Notes under the pieces: generated by a model | Database searches by the model: none | What the model saw: only the letters and a program-made list of their open reading frames with translations | What the model was told of the DNA's origin: nothing | Shown here: positions 17,001 to 24,558 of the stretch, one piece after another | Layout of the letters: each line of letters begins with the position of its first letter | Position numbering within the stretch: the first letter of the stretch is position 1 | Translations under genes and position numbers: made by a program | Virus record (IMG/VR): IMGVR_UViG_3300030107_003023 | Location: 1-26,904 of that record | Source: a virus | Length of the DNA stretch: 26,904 nucleotides | Direction: 5' to 3' (one strand)

Positions 17001-19929
17001 CTCTAGCGCTTTCTATTTGATTATTAATATTATATAAAGAAGTTTGAGACTCACTAGATAAGTTGCCTTCTGCCTCTACTATTGCTTTTTCTAGCCTTTG
17101 TATTTTATTATTAATTGCTTGTATTTGTTCTACTTCTTCAGGATGAGTTAATTCTAATCGGTCTTGTGTTCTTCTAAGCCCACCAGTAAATAATTTATTA
17201 TAAAGATCTACTTCATTACGAATACCAGCAGCAACATTATTTCTTAAAACATTATCTAAAAATTCACGTATTTCCGGGTCTACCCCTTCAATTCCTATAG
17301 GTTGTGCTATATCACGTTCTGCCCGTATTTGATTAAGTATTTGAACTTTATCTGCTACTAACTCTTTAATCTCATTTTCTGTTGTTTTTATAATATTATA
17401 AGTTCCTGCATCATCAATTCTAGCTTGATCTAATATTGCATCACGTTCTTTTGAAAGATCGCTTATAGTTTGTACTAAACCATTTAAAGGTAACGCAACC
17501 CCGCCTTCACCTGTTTCTTCGTAAGCTGCTGTTTGACCTAAAGTATCATCACCAGTAGATTTAGTTTCTACAATTTGTCTGCCAGTTAATGCAGCAGCTA
17601 AAGCAATAGTTTCTACTGTAGCACTTCTTTGATATTGTTCAGGTAAACGAGCTCGTTGTCTTTCAGCAGCTTCTTGTGCAGCAGCTAATGCTTCTTGATC
17701 TGTACCATCTACAGCTTGAGCAAAAATAACTCTAGAAGAGCCGTCTTCAGCTTTTATTTCAACTTGTACAGAAGTATCTGCATTAGCAGGAGCAACTGCG
17801 CTATAGCCAAGAGCAGCTTTTAAAGATTCAGGTGTAGCCCCGCCTTTTAAAACACCATTAATAATATTTTCGTTTGTAGAAAATATAAGGCCATCTTGAG
17901 CGTCAGGTTGCGCAGAAGCTGCTTTATTTACCCTAGCTACAGAAAGATTTGTATTTTTAACTTTTACAGGGTCGTATCCTAAACTGTCAAGGTCTATACC
18001 GTATTTACGTGCTATGTTATTTACGTTTTCACGATTAGATACCCACGTTGCATCTTTAGCCCCTAGGCCGGTTAATTCTAACTGAAGATCCAAATCAGCG
18101 TTAGGTTCTGCTGTAGGCCTTCCAGATAATACAGTTTCATCATCGACCCCTGTTTCTGCTGTATTTATCTTACCTAATACAGATTTTTCCCTAACCCTGT
18201 TTAACATTTCACGGGCTAGTTTAGGTGTAGCAGCAAGAGAGCCACCAGCAGCTCCAAAAGCTTTACCGGCCATTATGCCGCCAAACAAAGATTCACCCAA
18301 TCTTAAATAGGTATCCTGCAAAGTATAAGTAGGATCTATTAATAAACGCTGCGCTGCTACAACTGCTTCTTGCGAAGTTTCTGCAACACCTTCTCCTATT
18401 CCACCTTTTAATGTAGTACCGCCTACTGCTTTTGCAAAATTCTTTAAAGGTGAATTACCAGGCGCTGTAGCAGCTTTTGCCCTAGCTACTTTAAATAAAG
18501 TTTTTCTTAAATAATCTTCTGTATAAGTATCTATTAAAGCAATAGGCCCACCTAAAATTGCTGATTTTATTGCGGTATCAATATTTAATTCTTGGCCAGC
18601 CTCTTGAAATTCTTCAAGAGCCATTGGAGCACCTATAGCATAAGAAGCCCCAAAACCTCCTACACGGCCTCCTAGTTCAGCTCTATCTGTCCATTTTCTA
18701 CGAGTGTGTACGCCTTCTATAAGCTCTTTACTATCAGTATCAAGAGTTTCTTTTTTAATTAATTTTTTAGTTAAAATATCACCAAATATTTTTTTAAGAG
18801 ATGCTTTTCCTGCTACAGTTGCAAGTCCACCAGCAGCTACAACTGCAGGAGACATAGTCGCTAAGGTTGCCCCTACAAACCAACCAGCTAAAGATTCAAT
18901 ACCGTAAGGAACTGCTGATCCTACAGTTTTAACCGATACATCTAGAAATGTGTCAAGATCAGGCTCTTCTAATAATTGATCAAAAGTAGCAGTACCATCT
19001 AGTAACTTAGAAGCTTCTTCGTCCCGTACTCTTGCTCGTTCAAGATTTAAAGCTGCAGCTTCTTCATCACCTAATATAGTATTATAAATAGCACCAAGCC
19101 TATCGAAACTTGAAAATACCCCAGCTTTACCAGAGGATACTGCTCTACCAAATAACTCCCCCCTAGAATCAATAGCGTCTGTATACACAGGATCATACCC
19201 TATAGAAGAACCTTCATATAAGTCTTGTGCTACTTGTTCAGTAGTCATTATAGGATCGCCAAGTACACTAGTAGCGGCAGCTACATTACTTGCAAAATCA
19301 ATATCTCTTGATGTCATAGGACCCGATGGGGGTTCTTGAGTTACAGGTTGGGTAGTATCTGGTTCAGCAGCTTGTGCTTCAGGAAATACAAAATTAAGGG
19401 CAAGACCAGCAATATCAAAAGGCTTTTCTTCACTTGGAGATACAGCGGCTATTTGTGGTCCTGCTCCAATTGTGGGAGCCCCCCAAACACTAGCCCAATT
19501 AGAATCTGGCCGTTCTTCTATACCCCCAGGAATACTAGTCCATGTTTTATTTAAATTTCTAAAAATATCTTGTTGAATTTTAGGATCATCGGACTCTAAA
19601 TCTGTATCAAGATCTCTACCTGTTCTTTTTTTATAATCATCTCTGGCTAATTCAGCAGCAGCAATTCTTTGGCTTTCGGGAGAAAAATCAGGTAAATTTA
19701 ATTTTTCTTTATAAGTATCCCAAGTAGGAGCAATAAATTGAAATGACCCTGCTCCTGAACTTTTTAAACCCTGATTAGGCCCTGATACAATAGGAACATA
19801 TTGTCTTGGGTGATCTGAATAATCATCAAAAGTAGTACCCCCGTAAATTACATTTGGCTGACTATTGCTTTCTGCTCTAGCTATTTGGTCTAAAAGTGCT
19901 CCCATTCTTGGGGATTCTGATACTGCCAT
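11026..19929 (-). CDS. Giant multidomain ejection protein: GH104 lytic transglycosylase, MORN repeats, zinc peptidase motif
   Basis: This 2967-aa protein sits in the T7 gene 16 position. Residues 1-140 match the lambda R endolysin pattern: catalytic Glu20 in IARAESN, then DYSDHPR (36-42), SSGAGSFQF and WDTY (57-73), and DFSPESQ (81-87). This predicts cleavage of peptidoglycan glycan strands during DNA entry. A Pro-rich linker and Ala/Gly-rich hydrophobic stretches follow (about 334-380, 425-475 and 545-565). Coiled-coil-like helices lie at about 820-995. Four MORN repeats occupy 1752-1843. HELGH at 2072-2076, with NEYIAD (Glu2139) 63 residues on, gives a gluzincin-like metal site. Hydrophobic helices lie near 2605-2628 and 2841-2863. 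The family resembles the large polyvalent proteins that phages inject with their DNA. The GH104 and zinc sites look intact; protease action on host or virion proteins is inference. The start follows the upstream TGA by one base. Confidence 0.8.
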   Translation of the reverse strand: MAVSESPRMGALLDQIARAESNSQPNVIYGGTTFDDYSDHPRQYVPIVSGPNQGLKSSGAGSFQFIAPTWDTYKEKLNLPDFSPESQRIAAAELARDDYKKRTGRDLDTDLESDDPKIQQDIFRNLNKTWTSIPGGIEERPDSNWASVWGAPTIGAGPQIAAVSPSEEKPFDIAGLALNFVFPEAQAAEPDTTQPVTQEPPSGPMTSRDIDFASNVAAATSVLGDPIMTTEQVAQDLYEGSSIGYDPVYTDAIDSRGELFGRAVSSGKAGVFSSFDRLGAIYNTILGDEEAAALNLERARVRDEEASKLLDGTATFDQLLEEPDLDTFLDVSVKTVGSAVPYGIESLAGWFVGATLATMSPAVVAAGGLATVAGKASLKKIFGDILTKKLIKKETLDTDSKELIEGVHTRRKWTDRAELGGRVGGFGASYAIGAPMALEEFQEAGQELNIDTAIKSAILGGPIALIDTYTEDYLRKTLFKVARAKAATAPGNSPLKNFAKAVGGTTLKGGIGEGVAETSQEAVVAAQRLLIDPTYTLQDTYLRLGESLFGGIMAGKAFGAAGGSLAATPKLAREMLNRVREKSVLGKINTAETGVDDETVLSGRPTAEPNADLDLQLELTGLGAKDATWVSNRENVNNIARKYGIDLDSLGYDPVKVKNTNLSVARVNKAASAQPDAQDGLIFSTNENIINGVLKGGATPESLKAALGYSAVAPANADTSVQVEIKAEDGSSRVIFAQAVDGTDQEALAAAQEAAERQRARLPEQYQRSATVETIALAAALTGRQIVETKSTGDDTLGQTAAYEETGEGGVALPLNGLVQTISDLSKERDAILDQARIDDAGTYNIIKTTENEIKELVADKVQILNQIRAERDIAQPIGIEGVDPEIREFLDNVLRNNVAAGIRNEVDLYNKLFTGGLRRTQDRLELTHPEEVEQIQAINNKIQRLEKAIVEAEGNLSSESQTSLYNINNQIESARGQLQRQSLETAREEMVGAEERRAPGLQPFAPVNRSKITKPDEIEKFETNWKKAESLIVAQSDPENYVNRNIDIDALINLGVTNVEATVPGELVQETPSDIPLVEQTANKKLSKLKQAYTALLSFQQYKEKNRNFAERNIVPIGPQQTSKQLEDAVRNTQKDYEAYVAKNKTGLAKTIHEDPAKIENEFRTIQTQIANELDTTIVENVEEQVVADPSVPFDVRQRIAEDINNFRRFKQTASDALVKNFISSLEANQRAGNPNFIYIKLEENQFRIVSQSKDVLVSEAIADRVNALNTDYKEDSYNTTEWTYRLVGELLSQSARDSIFVLKGPKTDHQSSSTKDKGKKATLKPEGSKITLGNVIKYGKAINVATDTALVGEGITREQSNQLALSRAVTELKSLGYTIEVNNKDIFDFLSDTETQIYKNNVGRLRVKHDIKDGEKVTTYVNVANNMPVVMPNEIVPGHVGTNGEIFLARLVIRNGVLQDFSRLSEANKELSDILETATTFETRDAKGQVTNNPFTLADYFLTKAPLPASSPRYTVPGETQYLRYKAFLKQIENLKNAEPEVAIDMSEEGFAGAANLERDNKIRTLEFAAKELLGKVHFIKYSPEFKEWYFESRNMDLYDSSVEQSMDYTTINKAIMDYIGEEVENKHIRELDQAIIDPTRDKLYRKRAYNPDGSVEAYDVEFEGEGDFADLTQAEIVEGLFTSRSYDPTSKLQYDTPVNKIIKQNNRGLYKAHNIKNNWSRGIRLFGKLEEVTAKKPARRETYKDGSFYVGEFKDGKRHGRGTYTYSNGEKYVGEYKDGVRHGQGTYTFPNGNKYVGEYKDGKPHGQGTFTFADGDQYVGEFKDGNYHGQGTFTYTDGTVEEGLWENDEFVKEENIDFVITKSKGKVSEQETNLYRKYEAFKDFASRAFNLLKLKTPQHVILLSDLIDNRDTYKGFFRDTYGHFNTIVNKYLGQTNDALKDQPNNKSLLIFKEILEEGEVTEAITKKYTGANVSGQVANSYLKAVKRFEGVVDESLGEVQSNADSRIDEVINDFVRNNGKWPLGMNVPLGDSNIIVMRDFAVKENAAGVYVRDKSKDVSLELMLPVFAHELGHTFVRESIDTLLEASTKNSAIWKNLNNSFEAKKIELIQKAAVVRKEPINITNHQYFNGETGLNEYIADQVGSWLMRETTKATNVAESWIKEIANKLKRLFNNLANVLGEAFPAFEIRFRADVQTQKFITQAIDKLKFNHGTERRINDGTGIPGIFKDSSAGKSTFQAFELAGVGQSLKNTSPKAIAYVKNMGRKMLQSGPFRLGAKFLASSDNWFRTLGPSGVKLGQFFHAQSQSKEIAGFHQLAGNAERRFIYRAETILGSKLKEGTEWQNPDIKAIFEIAENESIATEDIANLPDFSDEIKNKAIRLRKNLLEYIYDSYISKVDGVTIRKRGDYFPRQIDMILLMESVEAQNKLVQILSDPKLNKNPKVPTVDEAAMIVKGLIDNPLENGIEIANILNQERSLDFDGIDTSTLRKAGLLQEAPQALLSYIHFITRKVELERKGGKKALDTIVQGIVDEQFGPKYNPDGTVRLPEEFIDTQTGEVNEAGRDQYFANREKLEVVLKDAINKQFGRVEPLPSYMRQFNSISSVLTVMTTLLFTVFASLPDLGAVILRQKSFGNLISSMQEMQNRPYEERVDFARAVGASTYDGLEVAFTAVGEMDFANTWARSTMKTWFKYTGLSFWTRFTRVFAASMGRSYLINLSKTLGPDSTATQEQKAQAQRWLEEFPGLELSDILAWNSGDSSVDNGFGFDTPEGEKVRDAIARFVDESIIRPNPAQRPNWANNPWFSVLFQLKQFFYSYGKVVIGGAGREIKNRYSEDGHFGGAAMLMLLAAGTMLPLAALGIEMKELAKYLLQLGLGPIIPNEALGVREATGQTFRSDYTPTGQYTFELIEKAGWLGPLSMGVMAANSSRWGDNPVIGSIPVADALWDSFGKGEWVRLMPILNNIR
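14401..14676 (-). repeat. Four tandem MORN repeats (69 bp each) inside the giant ejection protein gene
   Basis: Exactly four units of 23 codons encode residues 1752-1843. Each follows the MORN pattern Y-V-G-E-[FY]-K-D-G-x-x-H-G-x-G-T-[YF]-T-[YF]-x-x-G. A degenerate half unit (YKDGSF) precedes them and a decayed unit (EEGLWENDEF) follows. Sampled lines across the array are about 38-57% G+C, while nearby lines of the same gene fall to 17-25%. The array also uses GGC/GGG, CAC and ACC codons that are rare elsewhere in the gene. MORN repeats form an elongated beta hairpin stack used in binding, often near membranes or lipids; what this array binds cannot be read from sequence. Confidence 0.9.
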
Positions 19930-19930
19930 A

Positions 19931-22759
19931 TCATTCTTGAACCTGAGCTTGATTTTTAGTTTCTTCTAAATAATCTATAGCAGCTATAAAAGGATCTAAA
20001 ATATTAGGCGATATTTGACTAGCTAATTCTGAAAATTTTAAACTTCCAGCAAATTTTTCACCTGAAGGATCGTAAAATTGAATTTCTGAAACTTTATTAG
20101 GTTTATTTTTATCAGGTCTAATTATTCTTATACTATCTGCTATACCGCCTAACCTTGCAGGATCTACGGTATCAGAAAACCAATAGTTAAACCATGTTGT
20201 AGGAGACGCAAGACTAGCACTTTTAAATTCATTATTAAGCATAGCTAAATAAGCAGGTAACGCATTATTTAATTCCCTTCTTATTATTAATGCTTTTTTT
20301 GCATCTTTTTGAAATCTACTATTTCTTCTAAGTGCAGCTATAGATAAATTAAGTTCTCTACCTAATCTTTCTCTACTTTCCTTCCATTTTGTTTTTTCAT
20401 TTACCAACATAGCATCATCAAGAGCACGAGTAGAATCTGCTAACTTAGAAAGTTGTTTTTCAGTAGCACTATCTAATTCATTATAGTCAACTGCATTTGC
20501 ATTGCGAGAAGCAGTTACAGCTTTAATATAATTAGTATTAGCATTTTGCGCATCTATACTACGTGCAGTTCCTTCGGCAGCTACTGCATACCCAGACTTA
20601 GTCGGGTCACCTGTTACTGCTAAGTTTTGAAATTTAGCCATATTATCTGGAGTTCTTTGAGCTGCAGGTAAGTTTGCCCACAACATAGCTGCTGCCTCTA
20701 TAACATCAGGTCTACTCATACTAGATAAATCTTTAGCTGTTCTAACATCATTAGCTTGTAGATTTGCGGAAACTCTTCGTGCGTCTGGAGAACCGGGTTT
20801 GAATTTATCTAAAGGTATGCCACTTTCAAGATAACCCTTCATAAACTCTTCAACTCTTCCAAGTACTTCAGGATTATTAGGATCAACTTTTAAAGCTTCA
20901 ATACCTTGTTGATATGAAGCTTCTATATCGCCTCTTGCATCATCTGTAAAATTTGCAGAAAAAGCAGCTACACGTCTTGGGCCTGTTCCGGTCTCTGGTG
21001 CACCCCCAACTCTATCTAGCATAGGCAAACCAAAAGCCCCAGCTTCGCCTAACAAACGTCTTCTTTCATCTTCTGGAAATAAATTTTTTGGTTTTAACCT
21101 TTCTTCTATTTCCGTTTCAGTTAAAGGATTACCTTCGCTTTCTCTACGTGCTATTTCTTCTCTAACTGGCTGCCTTCTTCTCTCTAGCTCTGCTTCATAA
21201 GCATCCCTAGCCGCCATATTTTCAGGGTCATCCCCAAGAAATTGATCGGATACAGCGTCAGCTGCTTCTGCAGCTTGAATCCTTTGAGACTCTTGTCGTT
21301 TTAATTGCCCCGCGCCCCCTAAAAATCTTTGATCGGGGTCATCTGCTTTAATTAGTTCTTCTTCCAAATTATATTTATTAGCAAAAGTAGTTCCTCTAGG
21401 TAAATCTTTTGCTCGGTCTTGCGCTAATGTAGCTCGAAATTCATTTTTAAGATCAACATTATCTGCAAACTCTTCTGATAATCTACTTATAACTACATCA
21501 TTATATAAAGGAGTTTTATCATCTTGTCTTTTAGGGCCTACTACTCTTATATCTTTTTCAGGGTCTACAACAGTTCTAAAAGACCTTTTTGCACCTGATT
21601 TAAATCTTCCTCTTGAATTTATTTGTTGTTTAGTAGGTAAAAATAAGTCTACGGATTGTTTTACTTGTAAAGTTTTAGCCTCTGCTAACTTTACATTTTC
21701 TTCATCTATTTCATTTTCAGGAAGTCCACTTTCAGTACCTGCTGTAACCGGATCTCCTTCCGCATCAGTTTTTACTACAGAAGCTTTACCTGCAGTTGTA
21801 TCTTCTATTTGATTAGCCGCTATAGCTTTAGCTGCTTCTGATTTTTTAATAGCGTCAGTTAGTGCTTCGTTAAACGTAGCTTCGTCTATACCCATTTCTA
21901 ACACTTCTTTCCTAAGATGATCAACATCTCCTGTAGCAGCAGCTTGTTTTACAGTTTCCACCATTATAGTTTTTGTGGCTTCAGAATCTCTGGGAAGATC
22001 TCTAATTGCTTCTTCTAAAGGATCTATCATATTTACAGCCGGATCTTTATAATTAGCGTAAAGTAATTTTGCTCTTCTAAGATTACCTTCTATCGTATCA
22101 GCGCCACCTTGATTAATAGCCTGTCTTCTAGAATCTTCCAACAAACTTATAATTTGAGATTGATCATATACTGCTACTACATCGGAGTTTGAATTAGTTC
22201 TAAGTTTCGTAACAGGAAAAATACCTAAAAACTTACCGCTTTTATCATACTTGTTACCTATAATATTATATTTTTTTGTCCCATCAGCAGCTGTAAACTC
22301 CTGAATCCTGTTAAACTCATAATCTTCTTCTTCGCCTGATTCTACATTTAAAGTTTTACCCGCACCTGGCATTTTACTTACTCTATATTTAAGAAGCCTT
22401 TGAAATAATTTTTTATCTTCATTATCTTTAGATACGAGAGGAACTGTTACTTCTTTTTCTTCCCCAGTTTTATCGTCTATTATTGTTTGTGTATACGTTT
22501 TTGCGCCTTCAGGACCTAACAACATATTTACTCTGCCTCGATCAACAGTACCATCATCGTTAAAAAGTCCTAAATCTTCATGAGCTTTAAACAGTTCTAT
22601 GCCTTCTTTCTTCTGCATCTGTTTATATTCATAATCAGCTAATTGCTTAACTTGTAAAGTTTCTCTTGTTGACGGACCGGTTCCAGCTTTAAGAGCAGAT
22701 GATAAAAAACTTAAAGCTGGGGCTGCGCCAAAACCTTGTCGTGTATAACCATTAGCCAT
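19931..22759 (-). CDS. Large internal core/ejection protein, T7 gp15-like by position
   Basis: This 942-aa, strongly charged, mostly helical protein has no signal peptide and no clear membrane segment. It begins MANGYTRQGFGAAPALSFLS and continues through helical and short beta parts (ADGTKKYNIIGNKYDKSGKF near residue 165). A long Glu/Arg-rich helical region lies at about residues 505-570, and a C-terminal helical part ends near LDPFIAAIDYLEETK. Length and lack of enzymatic motifs fit a structural ejection protein such as T7 gp15 (747 aa), which lines the channel across the periplasm. The stop (TGA) is one base before the ATG of the giant gp16-like gene, so the two are translated together. An AAGGA site precedes the start. 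The role is inferred from order and size. Confidence 0.55.
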   Translation of the reverse strand: MANGYTRQGFGAAPALSFLSSALKAGTGPSTRETLQVKQLADYEYKQMQKKEGIELFKAHEDLGLFNDDGTVDRGRVNMLLGPEGAKTYTQTIIDDKTGEEKEVTVPLVSKDNEDKKLFQRLLKYRVSKMPGAGKTLNVESGEEEDYEFNRIQEFTAADGTKKYNIIGNKYDKSGKFLGIFPVTKLRTNSNSDVVAVYDQSQIISLLEDSRRQAINQGGADTIEGNLRRAKLLYANYKDPAVNMIDPLEEAIRDLPRDSEATKTIMVETVKQAAATGDVDHLRKEVLEMGIDEATFNEALTDAIKKSEAAKAIAANQIEDTTAGKASVVKTDAEGDPVTAGTESGLPENEIDEENVKLAEAKTLQVKQSVDLFLPTKQQINSRGRFKSGAKRSFRTVVDPEKDIRVVGPKRQDDKTPLYNDVVISRLSEEFADNVDLKNEFRATLAQDRAKDLPRGTTFANKYNLEEELIKADDPDQRFLGGAGQLKRQESQRIQAAEAADAVSDQFLGDDPENMAARDAYEAELERRRQPVREEIARRESEGNPLTETEIEERLKPKNLFPEDERRRLLGEAGAFGLPMLDRVGGAPETGTGPRRVAAFSANFTDDARGDIEASYQQGIEALKVDPNNPEVLGRVEEFMKGYLESGIPLDKFKPGSPDARRVSANLQANDVRTAKDLSSMSRPDVIEAAAMLWANLPAAQRTPDNMAKFQNLAVTGDPTKSGYAVAAEGTARSIDAQNANTNYIKAVTASRNANAVDYNELDSATEKQLSKLADSTRALDDAMLVNEKTKWKESRERLGRELNLSIAALRRNSRFQKDAKKALIIRRELNNALPAYLAMLNNEFKSASLASPTTWFNYWFSDTVDPARLGGIADSIRIIRPDKNKPNKVSEIQFYDPSGEKFAGSLKFSELASQISPNILDPFIAAIDYLEETKNQAQVQE

Positions 22760-22772
22760 AATTTATAGTTCC

Positions 22773-23375
22773 TTAAAAAGCAAAAGCCATAAGAGCTGTA
22801 GTAGCAAACCCACCTACAGTATTATATATAGAAGCTTTTCTAGCAGCTTTTGCTTGTCTATACTCAGAATCCCTTCGAGCATCCATTTTTGCCCCTTGCG
22901 ATAAAGTGCCCATAGCATCAGAAGATATGCCTTGCGCTATATTAATATAATCAGAAAGGCCTTTTGTTTGTAATTCCCTACCCATTCTACCGGCTACATT
23001 AACAGACCCAACAGCTCCTTTAGCAATTTCAAGATTTTGCCGTCTTAAAAAATCTCCTCTTGTGGCTCCATCCATTTGGCCACCATATCTACTCATCATA
23101 CGTTCTTGCATTTCTTTAGATCTTTGAGTCTGGCCAGGTATTCTTTCCCTAGCTTTTGAAATCATATCTTCCGGTAAAGTTTTTAGTTTAGCTATTTCTC
23201 CAGCTCTAAAGTCACTATAAGATCTTGAAAGATCGTATCTGTCTTGTAAAAGTCTTAATAAGTCTGTGTCAGGGTCACCTATGCCAGTGATAGGATTAGA
23301 ATAACCCCCACTACCTGAAAAGCCAGATGCGCTAAAAGACTGACCTGTAATTGGATTTATAAAAGGATCTGCCAT
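22773..23375 (-). CDS. Small internal core protein with C-terminal hydrophobic segment
   Basis: This 200-aa protein begins MADPFINPITGQSFSASGFS, repeats NPITG at about residue 27, and then forms charged helices with DLLRLLQDRYDLSRSYSDF and many Arg/Met/Gln residues (KEMQERMMSRYGGQ). The last 20 residues are hydrophobic, with YNTVGGFATTALMAFAF, and could cross or insert in a membrane. An AGGAG site upstream overlaps the previous stop codon and supports the start. It lies between the gp14-like protein and the large core proteins, so a virion-internal or ejected role is likely. T7 has no obvious extra gene here, so this may be a split or added core component. The family was not recognised. Confidence 0.45.
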   Translation of the reverse strand: MADPFINPITGQSFSASGFSGSGGYSNPITGIGDPDTDLLRLLQDRYDLSRSYSDFRAGEIAKLKTLPEDMISKARERIPGQTQRSKEMQERMMSRYGGQMDGATRGDFLRRQNLEIAKGAVGSVNVAGRMGRELQTKGLSDYINIAQGISSDAMGTLSQGAKMDARRDSEYRQAKAARKASIYNTVGGFATTALMAFAF

Positions 23376-23386
23376 TTTTTATTCTC

Positions 23387-24133
23387 CTACTTCAAATACT
23401 TCAAGTTTGTAGGTTGAATAAAAGAAGCAGCATTCAAACCAAAATTAGAAGAAGTATTAGAACTAGAGTTTCCAAAAAAAGAACTAGAAGGGGGGTTAAC
23501 ATATCCAGAACCAAAAGCTCCTCCAGCCCAACGCTCGCCTATACCTTGAGCTGGCCTTCTACTCATAGTAGTAGCATCATAGACTCCAGGTCTTGTTAAG
23601 GTACCACCTGACCTTTTATTTTTAATTGCTTGTCCTGTAGCAGTGCCAAGCACTCCAGCAACATTCTGAAACAAAGTCATATCAGCTCTTCTTTCAGCTC
23701 GTTTAGCAGCAGCATCTTGAATAGATTTATATGAACCTACATCCATGCCTATTTGAGCTCCAGAAGCCCCAACACCTTCAGTAATACTATAAATGTTTTT
23801 ACCTAAAGTAGATTGAAGACCGGCACCTTTAACGTCAGCTTCTGTGGCAGCAAATAAATCAGGTTGAATATAATCTAAAGTAGCTGTACTGCCTTCTCCT
23901 AAACTACCACGGCTTAATGCTAAACCTATTGGATTCATTTGAGCACGTTGTTGGGCTAATTCAGCATTTGCTAAAGCAGCTTGTTCTTTTCCATAGTCAG
24001 TTTCTGCATATTCTTTAAATACAGGTAACAAGTCGGTAGCTACATTCCAATTTTCACGTTCTTGAATAGCTGCAAATTGTCTAGAAGCTATTTCATATGG
24101 ACTAGGTTTATCTTTTTTTGGCTTTTTACTCAT
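23387..24133 (-). CDS. Internal virion protein, T7 gp14-like by position
   Basis: This 248-aa protein starts with a lysine-rich stretch (MSKKPKKDKPSPYEIASRQF) and continues with long Ala/Glu/Gln-rich helices (YGKEQAALANAELAQQRAQ). A Gly/Ala-rich weakly hydrophobic helix follows near residues 150-172 (NVAGVLGTATGQAI), and the low-complexity C-terminus is rich in Ser, Asn, Gly and Phe. Helices with one membrane-active Ala/Gly-rich segment are usual in gp14-like ejection proteins, which form the outer-membrane part of the channel in T7. The start is coupled to the upstream stop (TAATG). I see no catalytic motif. The role rests on order, composition and size. Confidence 0.5.
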   Translation of the reverse strand: MSKKPKKDKPSPYEIASRQFAAIQERENWNVATDLLPVFKEYAETDYGKEQAALANAELAQQRAQMNPIGLALSRGSLGEGSTATLDYIQPDLFAATEADVKGAGLQSTLGKNIYSITEGVGASGAQIGMDVGSYKSIQDAAAKRAERRADMTLFQNVAGVLGTATGQAIKNKRSGGTLTRPGVYDATTMSRRPAQGIGERWAGGAFGSGYVNPPSSSFFGNSSSNTSSNFGLNAASFIQPTNLKYLK

Positions 24134-24558
24134 TATATTCTCTTACTATAATCAATATTATCTAAAGACCAGCCGGTACGCATTAAATAAGATCCTACTT
24201 TTTGTAACGGAGACCCTGTTTCCATAATCTGGCACCCTGCTTCTTTTGCAAATTGTTCCAATTTGTCCCAACCGCATTTTAACTCATATTTTGTATGTAC
24301 TTTAACTGAGCATAAAATCCAGATAAACAATATTTTTTCATCTGTATACTCATCGCCTTTAATAGTTACTACTGCAAAACCACTTTTTGATATTAATAAA
24401 TAAGCTTCTTTAGATACACAAGCTGCATAAACATCTTCAGGCCTGTATTTATTTTGAGGTGTATTTATTAATAATTTTTCAATTTCGGGTTTTACCCAGC
24501 TCCATTCTTTCTTAATATCTCCTAATCTTAAATCAGAAAAAGGTTCTTCTTCCTGCAT
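24133..24558 (-). CDS. GNAT-fold-like small protein in the T7 gene 13 position
   Basis: This 141-aa protein has a pattern like an N-acetyltransferase fold. A strand pair (EAYLLISKSGFAVVTIKG) is followed by a hydrophobic strand (KILFIWILCSV), a helix (WDKLEQFAKEAGC), a strand and a final helix-loop with SYLMRTGW. T7 gp13, of similar length (about 138 aa), is also described as acyltransferase-like and lies before the internal virion genes 14-16. No clear acetyl-CoA binding R/Q-x-x-G-x-G/A loop is visible, so catalytic activity is doubtful and a morphogenesis role is more likely. The gene starts 26 bases inside the upstream gene and its stop overlaps the next start (TAATG). Assignment is by synteny plus fold pattern. 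Confidence 0.5.
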   Translation of the reverse strand: MQEEEPFSDLRLGDIKKEWSWVKPEIEKLLINTPQNKYRPEDVYAACVSKEAYLLISKSGFAVVTIKGDEYTDEKILFIWILCSVKVHTKYELKCGWDKLEQFAKEAGCQIMETGSPLQKVGSYLMRTGWSLDNIDYSKRI

